Assembly (NCBI GenBank): GCA_050951405.1
Contig: JBMNIZ010000009.1
Coordinates: 1-64,000, forward strand
DNA length: 64,000 nt
Direction: 5' to 3'
DNA from: JBMNIZ01 sp050951405
GTDB taxonomy: Bacteria; Bacillota; DULZ01
The translations under genes were made by a program, and so were the position numbers. Shown one piece after another: positions 26,515-35,586 of this stretch; positions within the stretch are counted from its first letter, which is position 1; every line of letters starts with the position of its first letter. The notes beneath the pieces are model-generated. The model made no database searches. It was given only the letters and a program-made list of their open reading frames with translations, and was not told the DNA's origin.

Positions 26515-26928
26515 ATGGAAATGGAGGAAATCCTAGAAAGGCTGAGAGATCAGGGCTTACGTTTAACCCCCCAGCGGATTGCCCTGATTCAATCCCTGGC
26601 CCGGGGCAAAAAACACAAGACGGCCGAGGAAATTCATCAGGAAATGCAAGCATCCCAACCGGGAATCGCCCTTGGTACTGTTTACCGCAATCTGGGATTG
26701 ATGGTGGAGAAGCGCCTGGTGAACCGGTTGGACTGGGGAGAAAATTGCAGTCTTTTTGAACTGAATCTGGAACACCATCATCATCTCATCTGCCTTCGCT
26801 GTGGAGAAATGGTGGATGTGCCGGAATGCCCGGTGGAGGAATATGTCCGGACGGCGGGCAGTAAAGATGGTTTTAAAGTGATGGAGCATCATCTGAAACT
26901 TTATGGAATATGCAAATCCTGCCGGTAG
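26515..26928 (+). CDS. zur: Fur-family metal regulator, probably Zur
   Basis: A 137-residue winged-helix regulator: GLRLTPQRIALIQSLA begins the DNA-binding domain, GTVYRNLGLMVEKRLVNRL is its recognition helix, and EHHHHLICLRCGEMVDVPEC plus CKSC supply metal ligands and the structural Cys4 zinc site. Because it heads an operon with znuA, znuC and znuB, zinc sensing (Zur) is more likely than iron or peroxide. The zinc importer starts 9 bases after its stop. A clear Zur box was not found upstream. Confidence 0.85.
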   Translation: MEMEEILERLRDQGLRLTPQRIALIQSLARGKKHKTAEEIHQEMQASQPGIALGTVYRNLGLMVEKRLVNRLDWGENCSLFELNLEHHHHLICLRCGEMVDVPECPVEEYVRTAGSKDGFKVMEHHLKLYGICKSCR

Positions 26929-26937
26929 GTGATCAGG

Positions 26938-27858
26938 ATGAGAAGATTGATGGTCATTTTCTTAGTTTTGGGTTTGGCCATGGCAAGCGGAATTAGTTGC
27001 TCCCCCACGAAAACAACCGGGGGCAGCCCGGGGAAGTTAACAGTGGCCGCCACCATCTTTCCTTTGGCCGACATAGCCTGGGCTGTGGGCGGCAGTCAGG
27101 TGGAGGTGTTTACTTTGCTTCCTCCCGGAGCCAGCCCCCATACCTTTGAAGCCACGCCCCAGCAAGGGAGGCAGCTGAGCGAAGCGGACATCTTTCTGGA
27201 AATCGGCGCCGGTTTAGACAGTTGGGCCGGGAGACTGGCCCAGGCTGCCAATCCTGATCTGCGCCTGGTCACGGTGACGGAAGGGATGGATCTGTTGCCT
27301 GCATCTCCGGGAGAGCATGAACATGAGCAGGAGGAAGAGATTTTGGGGGATCCCCATATTTGGTTGGATCCGGTCCTGGTGGAAAAAGTTATCGCCCCCA
27401 TGGTCTGCCGGGAATTAATGGAATCTTTGCCTGACCAGGAGGACTATTTCCGGGAAAAGCTGAGAGAATACCAGAGAGAACTGGCCCGGCTGGACCGGGA
27501 AATCAAGGAAGCTGTTGGGGGTTTTCGCCAAAAAAAATTTATTTCTTTTCATGCCACCTGGGGTTATTTTGCCCGGCGTTACGGCCTGGAAGAGAGGGCC
27601 AGCGTGGTGGAATATCCCGGCAAAGAGCCTTCCGCCCGCTGGTTGGCGGCCCTTTCCCGGCAGATCAAAGAGGAAGGGATACAAGCGGTCTTCATTGAAC
27701 CCCAGTTTAATCCTCGTCCGGCAGAGCTCCTGGCGGAAGAAACCGGTAGCAGGGTGTACATTCTTGATCCCATCGGCGGTGAAGGGCTGGAGGGTCGAGA
27801 CAGCTATTTAAAACTGATGCGTTATAACCTGAAAGTGTTGGAGGAGGCCTTGCATTAA
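26938..27858 (+). CDS. znuA: Zinc ABC transporter substrate-binding protein ZnuA
   Basis: A cluster A-I metal-binding protein of about 306 residues. The N-terminus is a signal peptide with a Cys at the end of a non-ideal lipobox (SGISC). Metal-ligand regions are GASPHTFEATP, GDPHIWLDPV and FHATWGYFARRYG, and a short His/Glu-rich loop (GEHEHEQEEE) lies between the first two, as in zinc rather than manganese carriers. The ATG at 26938 has AGGTGATCAGG ahead of it; a GTG at 26929 is possible. The stop overlaps the znuC start by one base. Confidence 0.88.
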   Translation: MRRLMVIFLVLGLAMASGISCSPTKTTGGSPGKLTVAATIFPLADIAWAVGGSQVEVFTLLPPGASPHTFEATPQQGRQLSEADIFLEIGAGLDSWAGRLAQAANPDLRLVTVTEGMDLLPASPGEHEHEQEEEILGDPHIWLDPVLVEKVIAPMVCRELMESLPDQEDYFREKLREYQRELARLDREIKEAVGGFRQKKFISFHATWGYFARRYGLEERASVVEYPGKEPSARWLAALSRQIKEEGIQAVFIEPQFNPRPAELLAEETGSRVYILDPIGGEGLEGRDSYLKLMRYNLKVLEEALH

Positions 27859-28598
27859 TGTTGGCGATCAATGCGCAGGGATTGAAAGTGGCATTGGGCG
27901 GGCGCCTGGTTCTGGCAGATGTGAGTTTTCAGGTGAAGCTGGGAGAGCTGGCGGCCATCGTGGGTCCCAACGGAGCGGGAAAGACGACCTTGCTGAAAGT
28001 CCTTTTAGGCCTTCTTCCCCCGGTGGAAGGGCGTTTGGAGTTTTTTGGCAGGCCGGCAGGCGGGGAAAACCGGAAACTTCTCGGCTACTTGCCCCAGAAT
28101 TCCCAGTTCGACAGGAATTTCCCCATGACAGTGGCGGATGTGGTGCAAATGGGACAAGGTTCTTGGAGCTTTTTCTACCGGCCGGAAGCATCTGTGGAGG
28201 AGGAGACTCGTCGATGTTTAAAACAGGTGGGGCTGGCCGGTTGGGAAAAACGTCTTATGGGGGAACTGTCAGGAGGCCAACAGCAGTTGGTATTTCTGGC
28301 CAGAGCATTGAACGGCTTACCGCGGCTTGTCCTGCTGGATGAACCTACTACCGGTCTGGATGTGCTGGCCAAAAACCGTTTTTATCATCTTCTGGGCCAA
28401 TTGAAAAAGGAGCTGGGGCTGACCGTTCTCATTGTTTCCCATGATTTGGAGTCAATTAAGGCCAATGCGGATCGGGTAATCGTTCTTTCGGCAGGCCGAG
28501 TCCTGGCCCAGGGTGCTCCCCGGGAGCTGTTGGCCGATGGGAACCGGGGGACCACGGTTTTTCATTCACTAACTATGATGCCGGGTGGGGTCCACTAA
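27858..28598 (+). CDS. znuC: Zinc ABC transporter ATP-binding protein ZnuC
   Basis: A 246-residue ABC ATPase with Walker A GPNGAGKTT, signature LSGGQQQLVFLARAL, Walker B LVLLDEPTTGLD and the switch His in IVSHDLES. It powers ZnuB. The start overlaps the znuA stop (TAATG) and its own stop overlaps the znuB start in the same way, so the three genes are translationally coupled. Confidence 0.92.
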   Translation: MLAINAQGLKVALGGRLVLADVSFQVKLGELAAIVGPNGAGKTTLLKVLLGLLPPVEGRLEFFGRPAGGENRKLLGYLPQNSQFDRNFPMTVADVVQMGQGSWSFFYRPEASVEEETRRCLKQVGLAGWEKRLMGELSGGQQQLVFLARALNGLPRLVLLDEPTTGLDVLAKNRFYHLLGQLKKELGLTVLIVSHDLESIKANADRVIVLSAGRVLAQGAPRELLADGNRGTTVFHSLTMMPGGVH

Positions 28599-29488
28599 TG
28601 GAAATGCTGTCCTATGGTTTTATGCAAAAAGCTTTTTTGGCAGGTATCCTGCTGGGGCTGCTATCAGCCCTGGTGGGTTTTTTTGTCGTGCTGAAGCGCC
28701 TTTCCTTTATCGGGGCAGGCATTGCCCATACCGCTTTTGGCGGAGTGGCCCTTGGATTGGTGACCGGACTTAATCCCCTCTGGGCCGCCGGGGCATTTGC
28801 TTTGGGAGTGGCCTGGCTGATAGCTTGGATCAGCCGCCAAGGACGCCTGCCGGAAGATACGGCTATCGGCATTTTCTTCGCCGGAGCCATGGCTTTGGGG
28901 GTGGGGATTCTCAGCCTGTCCAAAGGCTATTATGGGGATGTTTTCGGCTATTTGTTCGGTAATATCCTGGCAGTGAGCACCGGGGACTTGGCGCTGCTTT
29001 TCATTGCCGGTACGGGGGTGGCGGTTTTTATCCTTCTTTCCTTCCGGGCCCTGCTTTTTCTGTGCTTCGATGAAGAACTGGCAGCAGCCAGCGGCCTGCC
29101 TGTGCGCTTCTTGTACTATGGTTTGTTTACAGCCATCGCTCTGACGGTCATGGTGGCAGCGAAGATGGTGGGCATTGTGCTGGCTTCGGCTCTTCTGGTA
29201 ACCCCGGCCGCCACCGGCTATCAGCTGGCCAGGACTTACCGGGGCATGCTGGCTGTCTCGGTTTTAGCCGGGCTTTTTTCCTCCTTGGCCGGTCTTTGGT
29301 TGTCTTTTATTTTTAATCTGGCTTCAGGGGCCGCTATTGTCCTTTGCGCTACCCTGTTTTTTCTCATCTCCTTTTGTTTTTCTCCCCGGCGCCGCCGGAT
29401 TTCCCGCTGGAAAGAGCAGGAAAAGCCGGCCGCTTCCGAGAATAAGTTAACCTGCAATGAGGATAAAATGATAAGTGATGAACTTTGA
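28598..29488 (+). CDS. znuB: Zinc ABC transporter permease ZnuB
   Basis: A 296-residue ABC-3 family permease with about eight hydrophobic helices. VGFFVVLKRLSFIGAGIAHTAFGGVALGL and MVGIVLASALLVTPAATGYQLA are typical. The last 35 residues are charged and cytosolic. It forms the zinc channel with ZnuC and ZnuA. A MEMO-AMMECR1 gene begins 24 bases after its stop. Confidence 0.92.
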   Translation: MEMLSYGFMQKAFLAGILLGLLSALVGFFVVLKRLSFIGAGIAHTAFGGVALGLVTGLNPLWAAGAFALGVAWLIAWISRQGRLPEDTAIGIFFAGAMALGVGILSLSKGYYGDVFGYLFGNILAVSTGDLALLFIAGTGVAVFILLSFRALLFLCFDEELAAASGLPVRFLYYGLFTAIALTVMVAAKMVGIVLASALLVTPAATGYQLARTYRGMLAVSVLAGLFSSLAGLWLSFIFNLASGAAIVLCATLFFLISFCFSPRRRRISRWKEQEKPAASENKLTCNEDKMISDEL

Positions 29489-29512
29489 GCATCTAAAGGT
29501 GGAGGTGTCCTG

Positions 29513-30913
29513 ATGGGTGAATTGGTTTTGGCTGCTTTAGTGCCCCATCCTCCCATTATGGTGGAAGAGGTGGGTAAAGGTGAAGTGAAGAAGGTCCAGG
29601 CCAGCCGCCGGTCTATGGCCGTTCTGGCAGAGGCCATGGCGGATACAAGCCCGGAGACAGTAGTGATGATCACTCCCCACGGGGCGGTTTTCACCGATGT
29701 GATCTCTATTCCCGGCATGGAAACTTTCCAGGGAAGTCTTAAACAATTTGGCGCTCCCCAGGTGCGGGGCCGTTATGGGGGAGACCCGGAGCTGACCGAC
29801 ATTTTGCTGGAAAATTGCTCTCGGCGGAAAGTGCCGGCGGTCAAATTGGAAGAGGATTTAATGAGAAAGTTTGGGACCCCCACGGAACTTGACCACGGTA
29901 TCATGGTCCCTCTTTCCTTTTTCCGCGGATTGGAAAAAGAATTCGCCTTGCTCCCCGTCAATATAGGGCTTTTGCCCCGCTCCTCCCTTTATGACTTTGG
30001 CCAAGCGCTGCAGGAGGCCATCCTTCTTTCAAGGCGCCGGGTGGCTGTTTTTGCCAGCGCTGATCTTTCTCACCGGGTGACCCCGGATGCCCCGGCGGGT
30101 TACCATCCCCGGGGAAAAGAATTTGATTTAAAACTGAAGGAACTGTTGGAAAAGGCTGATGTCCAGGGCATCATGGAGCTGCCGGAAGACTTGGTGGAGG
30201 ATGCAGGCCAGTGCGGTTATCGGCCTTTGCTGATGCTTCTGGGCGTTTTTCATGGATTTGAGATCGAATGTCAGGTTCTTTCCTATGAGGCTCCTTTTGG
30301 TGTCGGTTACCTGGTGGCCCGGTTTCTGGGCAAAGGATCCGGGGGGCAGAAAGACCGGGACCATCATGCTTCTCTAAAAGAGGAGAAGAATCCCGGGAAC
30401 GGGGCGGAATCTGCCCCGGTAAAATTGGCCCGCCGGAGCCTGGAGCATTACCTGACTACAGGAAAGATGCTTCCGGCAGAGGAAATTACTCTTGAAGGCC
30501 TGCCTTCCCGGGCGGGAGCTTTCGTCACCTTGAAAAAACACGGACAGCTGAGAGGCTGTATTGGCACCATTGAGCCCACCCAGCCCAGTCTGGCAGAGGA
30601 AATTGTCCGGAATGCGGTTCAGGCCGGGCTGGATGATCCCCGTTTTCCCCCGGTAACTGCGGAGGAGTTGGAGGAATTGACCATTTCCGTGGACGTTTTG
30701 GGGAAACCGGAACCGGTGGAAAGCATGGAAGAACTGAACCCGCAAAAATACGGGGTGATTGTGAGCAGCGGAGGAAGAAGGGGTTTGCTGCTGCCCGCCT
30801 TGGAAGGCGTGGATACGGCGGAGGAGCAAATAGAAATTGCCCGCCGGAAAGCCGGCATTGGCCGGCATGAGAATGTAAAACTGGAACGTTTTAGCGTCAC
30901 CAGATATCACTGA
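29513..30913 (+). CDS. MEMO-AMMECR1 fusion protein (AmmeMemoRadiSam system)
   Basis: A 466-residue fusion. The N-terminal MEMO/LigB-like domain (about 1-270) has the family histidines in ITPHGAVF, ELDHGIMVPLSFF and FASADLSHR, like class III extradiol dioxygenases. A linker of about 30 residues leads to an AMMECR1 domain (about 300-466) with its signature LRGCIGTIEP. The radical SAM member of the trio is the next gene. The biochemical role of the system is not established; MEMO proteins bind metals. It follows znuB closely, so it may be part of the zinc operon. Confidence 0.92.
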   Translation: MGELVLAALVPHPPIMVEEVGKGEVKKVQASRRSMAVLAEAMADTSPETVVMITPHGAVFTDVISIPGMETFQGSLKQFGAPQVRGRYGGDPELTDILLENCSRRKVPAVKLEEDLMRKFGTPTELDHGIMVPLSFFRGLEKEFALLPVNIGLLPRSSLYDFGQALQEAILLSRRRVAVFASADLSHRVTPDAPAGYHPRGKEFDLKLKELLEKADVQGIMELPEDLVEDAGQCGYRPLLMLLGVFHGFEIECQVLSYEAPFGVGYLVARFLGKGSGGQKDRDHHASLKEEKNPGNGAESAPVKLARRSLEHYLTTGKMLPAEEITLEGLPSRAGAFVTLKKHGQLRGCIGTIEPTQPSLAEEIVRNAVQAGLDDPRFPPVTAEELEELTISVDVLGKPEPVESMEELNPQKYGVIVSSGGRRGLLLPALEGVDTAEEQIEIARRKAGIGRHENVKLERFSVTRYH

Positions 30914-30980
30914 TTTTTCAAGGAACCGGGAGCGGTGAAACTGCATACGGTTTTCCCGGGGAAGAAGAGGTGGACTGAGC

Positions 30981-31991
30981 ATGCCCGAAATGCATGAAGC
31001 GCAATGGTACAGAAGCGGGGAGGGCGGCCGGGTTCTGTGCGATCTTTGCCCCCACTGCTGCCAGCTGGCTCCGGGACAGAAAGGGATCTGCCGGGTCAGA
31101 GAAAACCATCAAGGGAAACTTGTCACTCGCAATTATGCTCTTTGCAGTCCCCTGGCCCTTGATCCCATCGAAAAGAAGCCCCTTTACCACTTTTTTCCCG
31201 GCAGCACCATTTTATCAACGGGGACGGTAGGCTGCAATTTTCGCTGTCAGTTTTGTCAGAACTGGCAACTGGCCCATGGTGAGCCTTCCTTAACTCCTTT
31301 GGAACCGGGTGAACTGACCCGCATTGCCCGGAGGGAAAAGGACCGGGGCTGCATCGGCATCGCCTATACCTATTCAGAGCCTTTGGTTTGGTACGAATAT
31401 GTGCTGGAGGAAGCCCGCATCAGCCATGAACAGGGTTTAAAAAATGTTCTGGTCACCAATGGCTTTATCAACGAAGAGCCCCTGGAAAAACTACTGCCGG
31501 TTATCGATGCTTTCAATATTGATGTGAAGGCTTTTAACCGGGATTTTTATCGCAAGCTGGTGAAAGGAGATTACCGGCCGGTGCTCCGGACGGCCCAAAA
31601 GGCCCGGGAGGCAGGCTGTCATGTGGAAGTAACCAATTTGCTGGTTCCCGGCTTAAATGATGGGGAAGAAGAAATCCGCAGGCTGGTGGATTGGTTGGCA
31701 GGCACTTTAGGTCCGGACACGCCCTTGCATTTTTCCCGCTACTTTCCCCATTACCAGCTTGATTTGCCTCCCACTCCCCTGGAAACGCTGGCGAAAGCCA
31801 AGGAATTGGCGGAAGATAAGCTCCGCTACGTCTATCTGGGCAATGCTCCCCAGCTTGACGGTTCTGATACCTATTGCCCCCATTGCGGGGAAAAAGTCAT
31901 CGGGCGCAGCGGTTATTGGGTGAACCTGAAAGGTTTGGATGGAAACCACTGCCGTTATTGCCGGGCCTTGCTGCCCATCATCGCGGCCTGA
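30981..31991 (+). CDS. amrS: AmmeMemoRadiSam-system radical SAM enzyme (AmrS type)
   Basis: A 336-residue radical SAM protein. The cluster motif is CNFRCQFCQNWQ. An N-terminal Cys motif (CDLCPHCCQL) and a C-terminal CPHCGEKVIG...CRYC zinc-ribbon-like region are typical of this subgroup. SLTPLEPGELTRIA and IAYTYSEPLVWYEYV are also conserved. It starts 67 bases after the MEMO-AMMECR1 gene, the usual partner. Its substrate is unknown. It is probably in the same transcript as the zinc genes. Confidence 0.9.
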   Translation: MPEMHEAQWYRSGEGGRVLCDLCPHCCQLAPGQKGICRVRENHQGKLVTRNYALCSPLALDPIEKKPLYHFFPGSTILSTGTVGCNFRCQFCQNWQLAHGEPSLTPLEPGELTRIARREKDRGCIGIAYTYSEPLVWYEYVLEEARISHEQGLKNVLVTNGFINEEPLEKLLPVIDAFNIDVKAFNRDFYRKLVKGDYRPVLRTAQKAREAGCHVEVTNLLVPGLNDGEEEIRRLVDWLAGTLGPDTPLHFSRYFPHYQLDLPPTPLETLAKAKELAEDKLRYVYLGNAPQLDGSDTYCPHCGEKVIGRSGYWVNLKGLDGNHCRYCRALLPIIAA

Positions 31992-32014
31992 TGGGAAAGG
32001 AGAGGATGTGCACC

Positions 32015-32968
32015 ATGCCAGATTTGACCAAGTCAGCCCGGACGGTGCTGGTGGACTGCCTGGGAGCAAAAAAAGCTGAAAATGTGCTGATCGTGGTGGA
32101 CGAGCCTTTACGGGATATTGGTCAGGCTCTTCTGATCCAGGGGCGGGAACTGGAAACGGAGGCGGTGTTGCTGGAAATGCTGCCCCGGCAGTCAAACGGT
32201 GAGGAGCCACCTCCAATGGTGGCCAAAGCCATGCTGGAAGCCCAGGTGATCATTTTGGCCACCTCCAAATCCTTGTCCCATACCCGGGCCAGGAAAGAGG
32301 CCAACAGGCGGGGTGCTCGGGTGGCTTCCATGCCCGGCCTGACTGCCCCGGTCATGGCTCGTACTTTGAGCGGCGGTTATGGTGAATTGGAAGCCCGCTG
32401 CCGGAAATATGCCCGTTTTCTCACCGAAGCGGCGCAAGTTCGTCTCACCACTCCCGCCGGTACCGATTTGACATTTTCCCTTCAAGGAAAGGAGGCCTTT
32501 GCTGACAGCGGCATGCTGCAGGCGCCGGGCAGTTTTGGCAACCTTCCCGCCGGGGAAGCTTTTATCGCCCCCCTGGAGGGAACGGCGGCCGGAACCCTGG
32601 TGGTGGACGGTTCCATGGCCGGCATAGGCTTGATCCAAAGCCCCATTGTGATGAAAGTGGAAAAAGGACTGGTGGTGGAAATAGAAGGGGGGCAGGAAGC
32701 CGACCGTCTGAAAGAACTGGTGGACAGATTCGGGCCCGCGGCGCGGAATATCGCTGAGCTGGGCATCGGACTCAATGACCAGGCTGTTTTGTCGGGTATC
32801 GTCTTGGAAGATGAAAAAGTGCTGGGAACGGTCCATGTGGCCCTGGGTGATAACAGCACCATCGGAGGCACAGTGGAAGTGCCCAGTCACTTGGATGGGG
32901 TGCTCCTTCAGCCCTCCTTGTGGCTGGACGGGCGTAAGATATTGGAAAAGGGCAATTTACTTGCGTAG
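32015..32968 (+). CDS. M29-like (PepS/AmpS) aminopeptidase
   Basis: A 317-residue protein resembling the M29 leucyl aminopeptidases. TPAGTDLTFSLQG, FGNLPAGEAFIAPLEGTAAGTLVVDGS and ELGIGLNDQAVLSGIVLEDEKVLGTVHVALG include the metal-binding Glu, His and Asp region. The ATG at 32015 is preceded by GGAAAGGAGAGG; an in-frame ATG at 32006 is too close to that site. It ends the run of genes that starts with zur, followed by a terminator. Confidence 0.8.
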   Translation: MPDLTKSARTVLVDCLGAKKAENVLIVVDEPLRDIGQALLIQGRELETEAVLLEMLPRQSNGEEPPPMVAKAMLEAQVIILATSKSLSHTRARKEANRRGARVASMPGLTAPVMARTLSGGYGELEARCRKYARFLTEAAQVRLTTPAGTDLTFSLQGKEAFADSGMLQAPGSFGNLPAGEAFIAPLEGTAAGTLVVDGSMAGIGLIQSPIVMKVEKGLVVEIEGGQEADRLKELVDRFGPAARNIAELGIGLNDQAVLSGIVLEDEKVLGTVHVALGDNSTIGGTVEVPSHLDGVLLQPSLWLDGRKILEKGNLLA

Positions 32969-32990
32969 CCTCCTCATCTTTGGAAGAAGA

Positions 32991-33034
32991 GCCGATTCCC
33001 GGCTGCGAAAGGGCAGCGGGAATCGGCCTTTATT
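32991..33034 (+). terminator. Terminator after the M29 peptidase gene
   Basis: GCCGATTCCC plus GCTGC pair with GCAGC plus GGGAATCGGC, with one bulged G, around the loop GAAAGG, followed by CTTTATT. A 15-base-pair stem. Confidence 0.85.
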
Positions 33035-33207
33035 AAGCATTTTTCCCTTACTCTAAGAAAATTCTGAAAGGGGATGGGTAAAAAATACTCATCAGCGAAT
33101 CCTTTATCTTCCAAGGAATAGTTTTTTATGTAAATAGAATAGCATGAGAACAGCATGGCATCTCATCATGCCTTGGAGAAAAGGTGTGCCATTCCCCAAA
33201 AAACCTG

Positions 33208-33236
33208 TTGAATTTTTATGCATTCGAACGTATAAT
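33208..33236 (+). promoter_or_regulatory. argC promoter with an embedded ArgR box
   Basis: TTGAAT (33208-33213), a 17-base spacer and TATAAT (33231-33236) form a strong sigma-A promoter. TGAATTTTTATGCA (33209-33222) fits the ARG box core TGAATWWWWATKCA and overlaps the -35 element and spacer, so bound ArgR with arginine would block RNA polymerase. No argR gene is in the window. Confidence 0.8.
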
Positions 33237-33279
33237 TATGAGGAAAGGAAAAGAAGAAAGGAAGAGTTTGAGGTGACAG

Positions 33280-34328
33280 ATGGTGATTAAGGCCAGTATT
33301 ATTGGAGCCACCGGTTATACAGGAGTGGAATTGATCAGGATCCTGTCCCTGCATCCGGAAGTGGAACTGTGTGCATTGACCTCCCAAAGCTATGTGGGGG
33401 AAGAAATAGCCGGTATTTATCCCAGCTTGCAGGGGCGGGTGCAAAAACTTTGCCAGGAGCAGGATCTGAACCAGGTCCTTGAGGCAAGCCACGTGGTTTT
33501 CGTAGCCTTGCCCCACGGTCATTCCGTACCGGTAGTGAAGGAGGCTATCTCCCGGGGGAAGAAAGTCATCGATCTGGGAGCGGATTTTCGGTTACGCCAA
33601 GCGGAAGTATATGAAGAATGGTACCAGGTCAAGCATGGGGCCCCGGAACTTTTACCGGAGGCTATTTATGGGCTGCCGGAAATATACCAGGGAACGGATT
33701 TCAGGGGAAACAGCCATTGTAGCCAATCCGGGCTGCTATCCAACTGCTGCTATTTTGGCGCTGGCTCCGGCCCTGGCCGAGAAATTGATCAGTCCGGAGA
33801 GCATCATTATTGATGCCAAGTCAGGTGTTTCCGGTGCCGGGAGGAAACTTTCCCTCACCTCTCATTTTTCAGAAGTCAATGATAGCATTCGACCCTATGG
33901 GGTGGCCTCCCACCGGCATACCCCAGAAATCGAACAGGAATTACAGGCACTGGCAGGAAGAGAGTTTCAGGTTTCCTTCACTCCTCATCTGGCGCCCATG
34001 ACCCGGGGAATTTTGGTCACCGCCTACGGACAAATGGAACAGGATCTTTCTGCTGCACCAAGTCAGGGAAATCTATGCTTCCTATTATGCCGGGGAGCCT
34101 TTCGTCCACCTGCTGGCCGGGGAGCAATGGCCCCAGACCAAATGGGTCTACGGTTCCAATCGTTGCCTGATCAATCTTACCGTCGACAAACGGACCCGGC
34201 GCCTGGTGGTCTGTTCCGTTATTGATAACCTGGTAAAAGGGGCTTCCGGGCAGGCAGTCCAGAACATGAATCTTCTTTTCGGACTGCCGGAAACTTTGGG
34301 ATTAGAATTTAACGCCATATTTCCTTAA
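33280..34328 (+). CDS. argC: N-acetyl-gamma-glutamyl-phosphate reductase (two frameshifts)
   Basis: The third step of ornithine synthesis: NADPH reduction of N-acetylglutamyl phosphate. The N-terminal IIGATGYTGVELIRIL binds NADP; the catalytic Cys is in ANPGCYPT, and SGVSGAGRKLSL and VASHRHTPEI are conserved. One extra A near 33708-33712 and one lost base near 34048 shift the frame; repaired, it continues HQVREIYASYYAGEPFVHLL and ends FGLPETLGLEFNAIFP at 34328. All conserved parts are present, so sequence error is the likely cause. Confidence 0.88.
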
Positions 34329-34353
34329 GAACAAGAGAGAGGGAGCGATAATA

Positions 34354-35579
34354 ATGTCCCATTTGGAGACAATCGGAGGCGGGGTCACTGGGCCCCTTGG
34401 TTTTCAGGCTGCCGGGGTGGAAGCGGGCATCAAGACCGCCGCAAAAATGGACCTGGCACTGGTTTTTTCCCCAGAGCCTTGTGAGGCTGCCGGGGTTTTC
34501 ACCCGGAACAAGGTGAAAGCGGCGCCTCTGTTACTTGATCAGGAGCACCTGGAAAAAGCCAGACCCCGGGCCCTGGTTATCAATAGCGGCAACGCCAACG
34601 CCTGTACAGGGGAACAGGGATTGGCTGATGCCCGGGCCATGGCCCGGGCGGCAGCTTTAGAGCTGGGTCTGGAAACAGAGGAGGTCCTGGTAGCTTCTAC
34701 CGGGGTGATCGGGGTGCCCCTGCCTGTGGAAAAAATACAAAGAGGGATTAAGCTGGCAGCCCAAGAGCTTTCCCCGGAGGGAGGAGACCGGGCGGCCCGG
34801 GCTATCATGACCACCGACCTGAGACCGAAAGAAGCGGCGGTTTCTTTCCTTCTGGAAGGCCAGAAAGTGACCATCGGGGCCATGGCCAAGGGTTCAGGGA
34901 TGATCCATCCTAATTTGGCCACCATGCTTGCCTTTATCACTACTGATGCCTCAGTGGAGAAACAAGCACTGGAAATTGCCTTGCGGGCAGCGGTGGACGC
35001 CTCTTTTAACATGTTAACCGTGGACGGGGATACCAGTACCAACGACCTGGTCCTTGCTTCTGGCCAATGGTGCTGCAGGGAATTCTGCAGTTAAGGTATA
35101 ATAGTCCTGATTTTACCATATTCCAGGGGGCCTTGACCCATATTTGCACCCTTTTGGCCAAGGAAATTGCCCGGGATGGGGAAGGGGCCACCAAGCTCCT
35201 GGAAGTAAGGGTGAAAAATGCCCGGTCTCTTCAAGATGCACGTCTGGCGGCCAGGGCAGTGGCCGCTTCCAGCCTGGTGAAGACGGCCTTGTTCGGGGAA
35301 GACCCTAACTGGGGAAGGATATTCTGTGCCGCCGGGTATTCGGGGGCGGATTTTAATCCCGCAACTGTAGATATCTTCCTGACCAGTGCCGGGGGTAGGA
35401 TCCAGACAGCTGCTGCCGGTACGGGTTTGGCCTTTGACGAGGCCAAAGCCGCTCTGATACTAAATGAAAAGGAAATTACCTTTGAAATTGACTTCCGGGA
35501 TGGGGAATATGAAGCAGCAGCTTGGGGCTGCGATTTTTCCTATGATTATGTAAAAATCAACGCGGACTACCGGACATAA
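34354..35579 (+). CDS. argJ: Glutamate N-acetyltransferase/amino-acid acetyltransferase ArgJ (two frameshifts)
   Basis: ArgJ recycles the acetyl group from N-acetylornithine to glutamate. FSPEPCEAAGVFTRNKVKAAP and KGSGMIHPNLATMLAF are diagnostic; the Thr in ATML is the self-cleavage nucleophile. Two single-base shifts, near 35058 and 35095, split the gene. The middle piece reads LANGAAGNSAVKV and the last YNSPDFTIFQGALTHI. The C-terminal half with GEDPNWGRIFCAAGYSGA is intact. Repaired length is about 408 residues, normal for the family. Confidence 0.88.
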
Positions 35580-35586
35580 AAGTAGG

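Larger units (their letters stand above)
32969..33279. other. Intergenic region: terminator then arg promoter
   Basis: This 311-base gap holds the terminator at 32991-33034 and, at its far end, the argC promoter with an ARG box at 33208-33236. Nothing recognisable lies between 33040 and 33205. Confidence 0.6.

Noticed and set aside
32969..33279. T-box or other riboswitch before argC
   Set aside because: No T-box core sequence or other known riboswitch signature seen; an ARG box explains the control.
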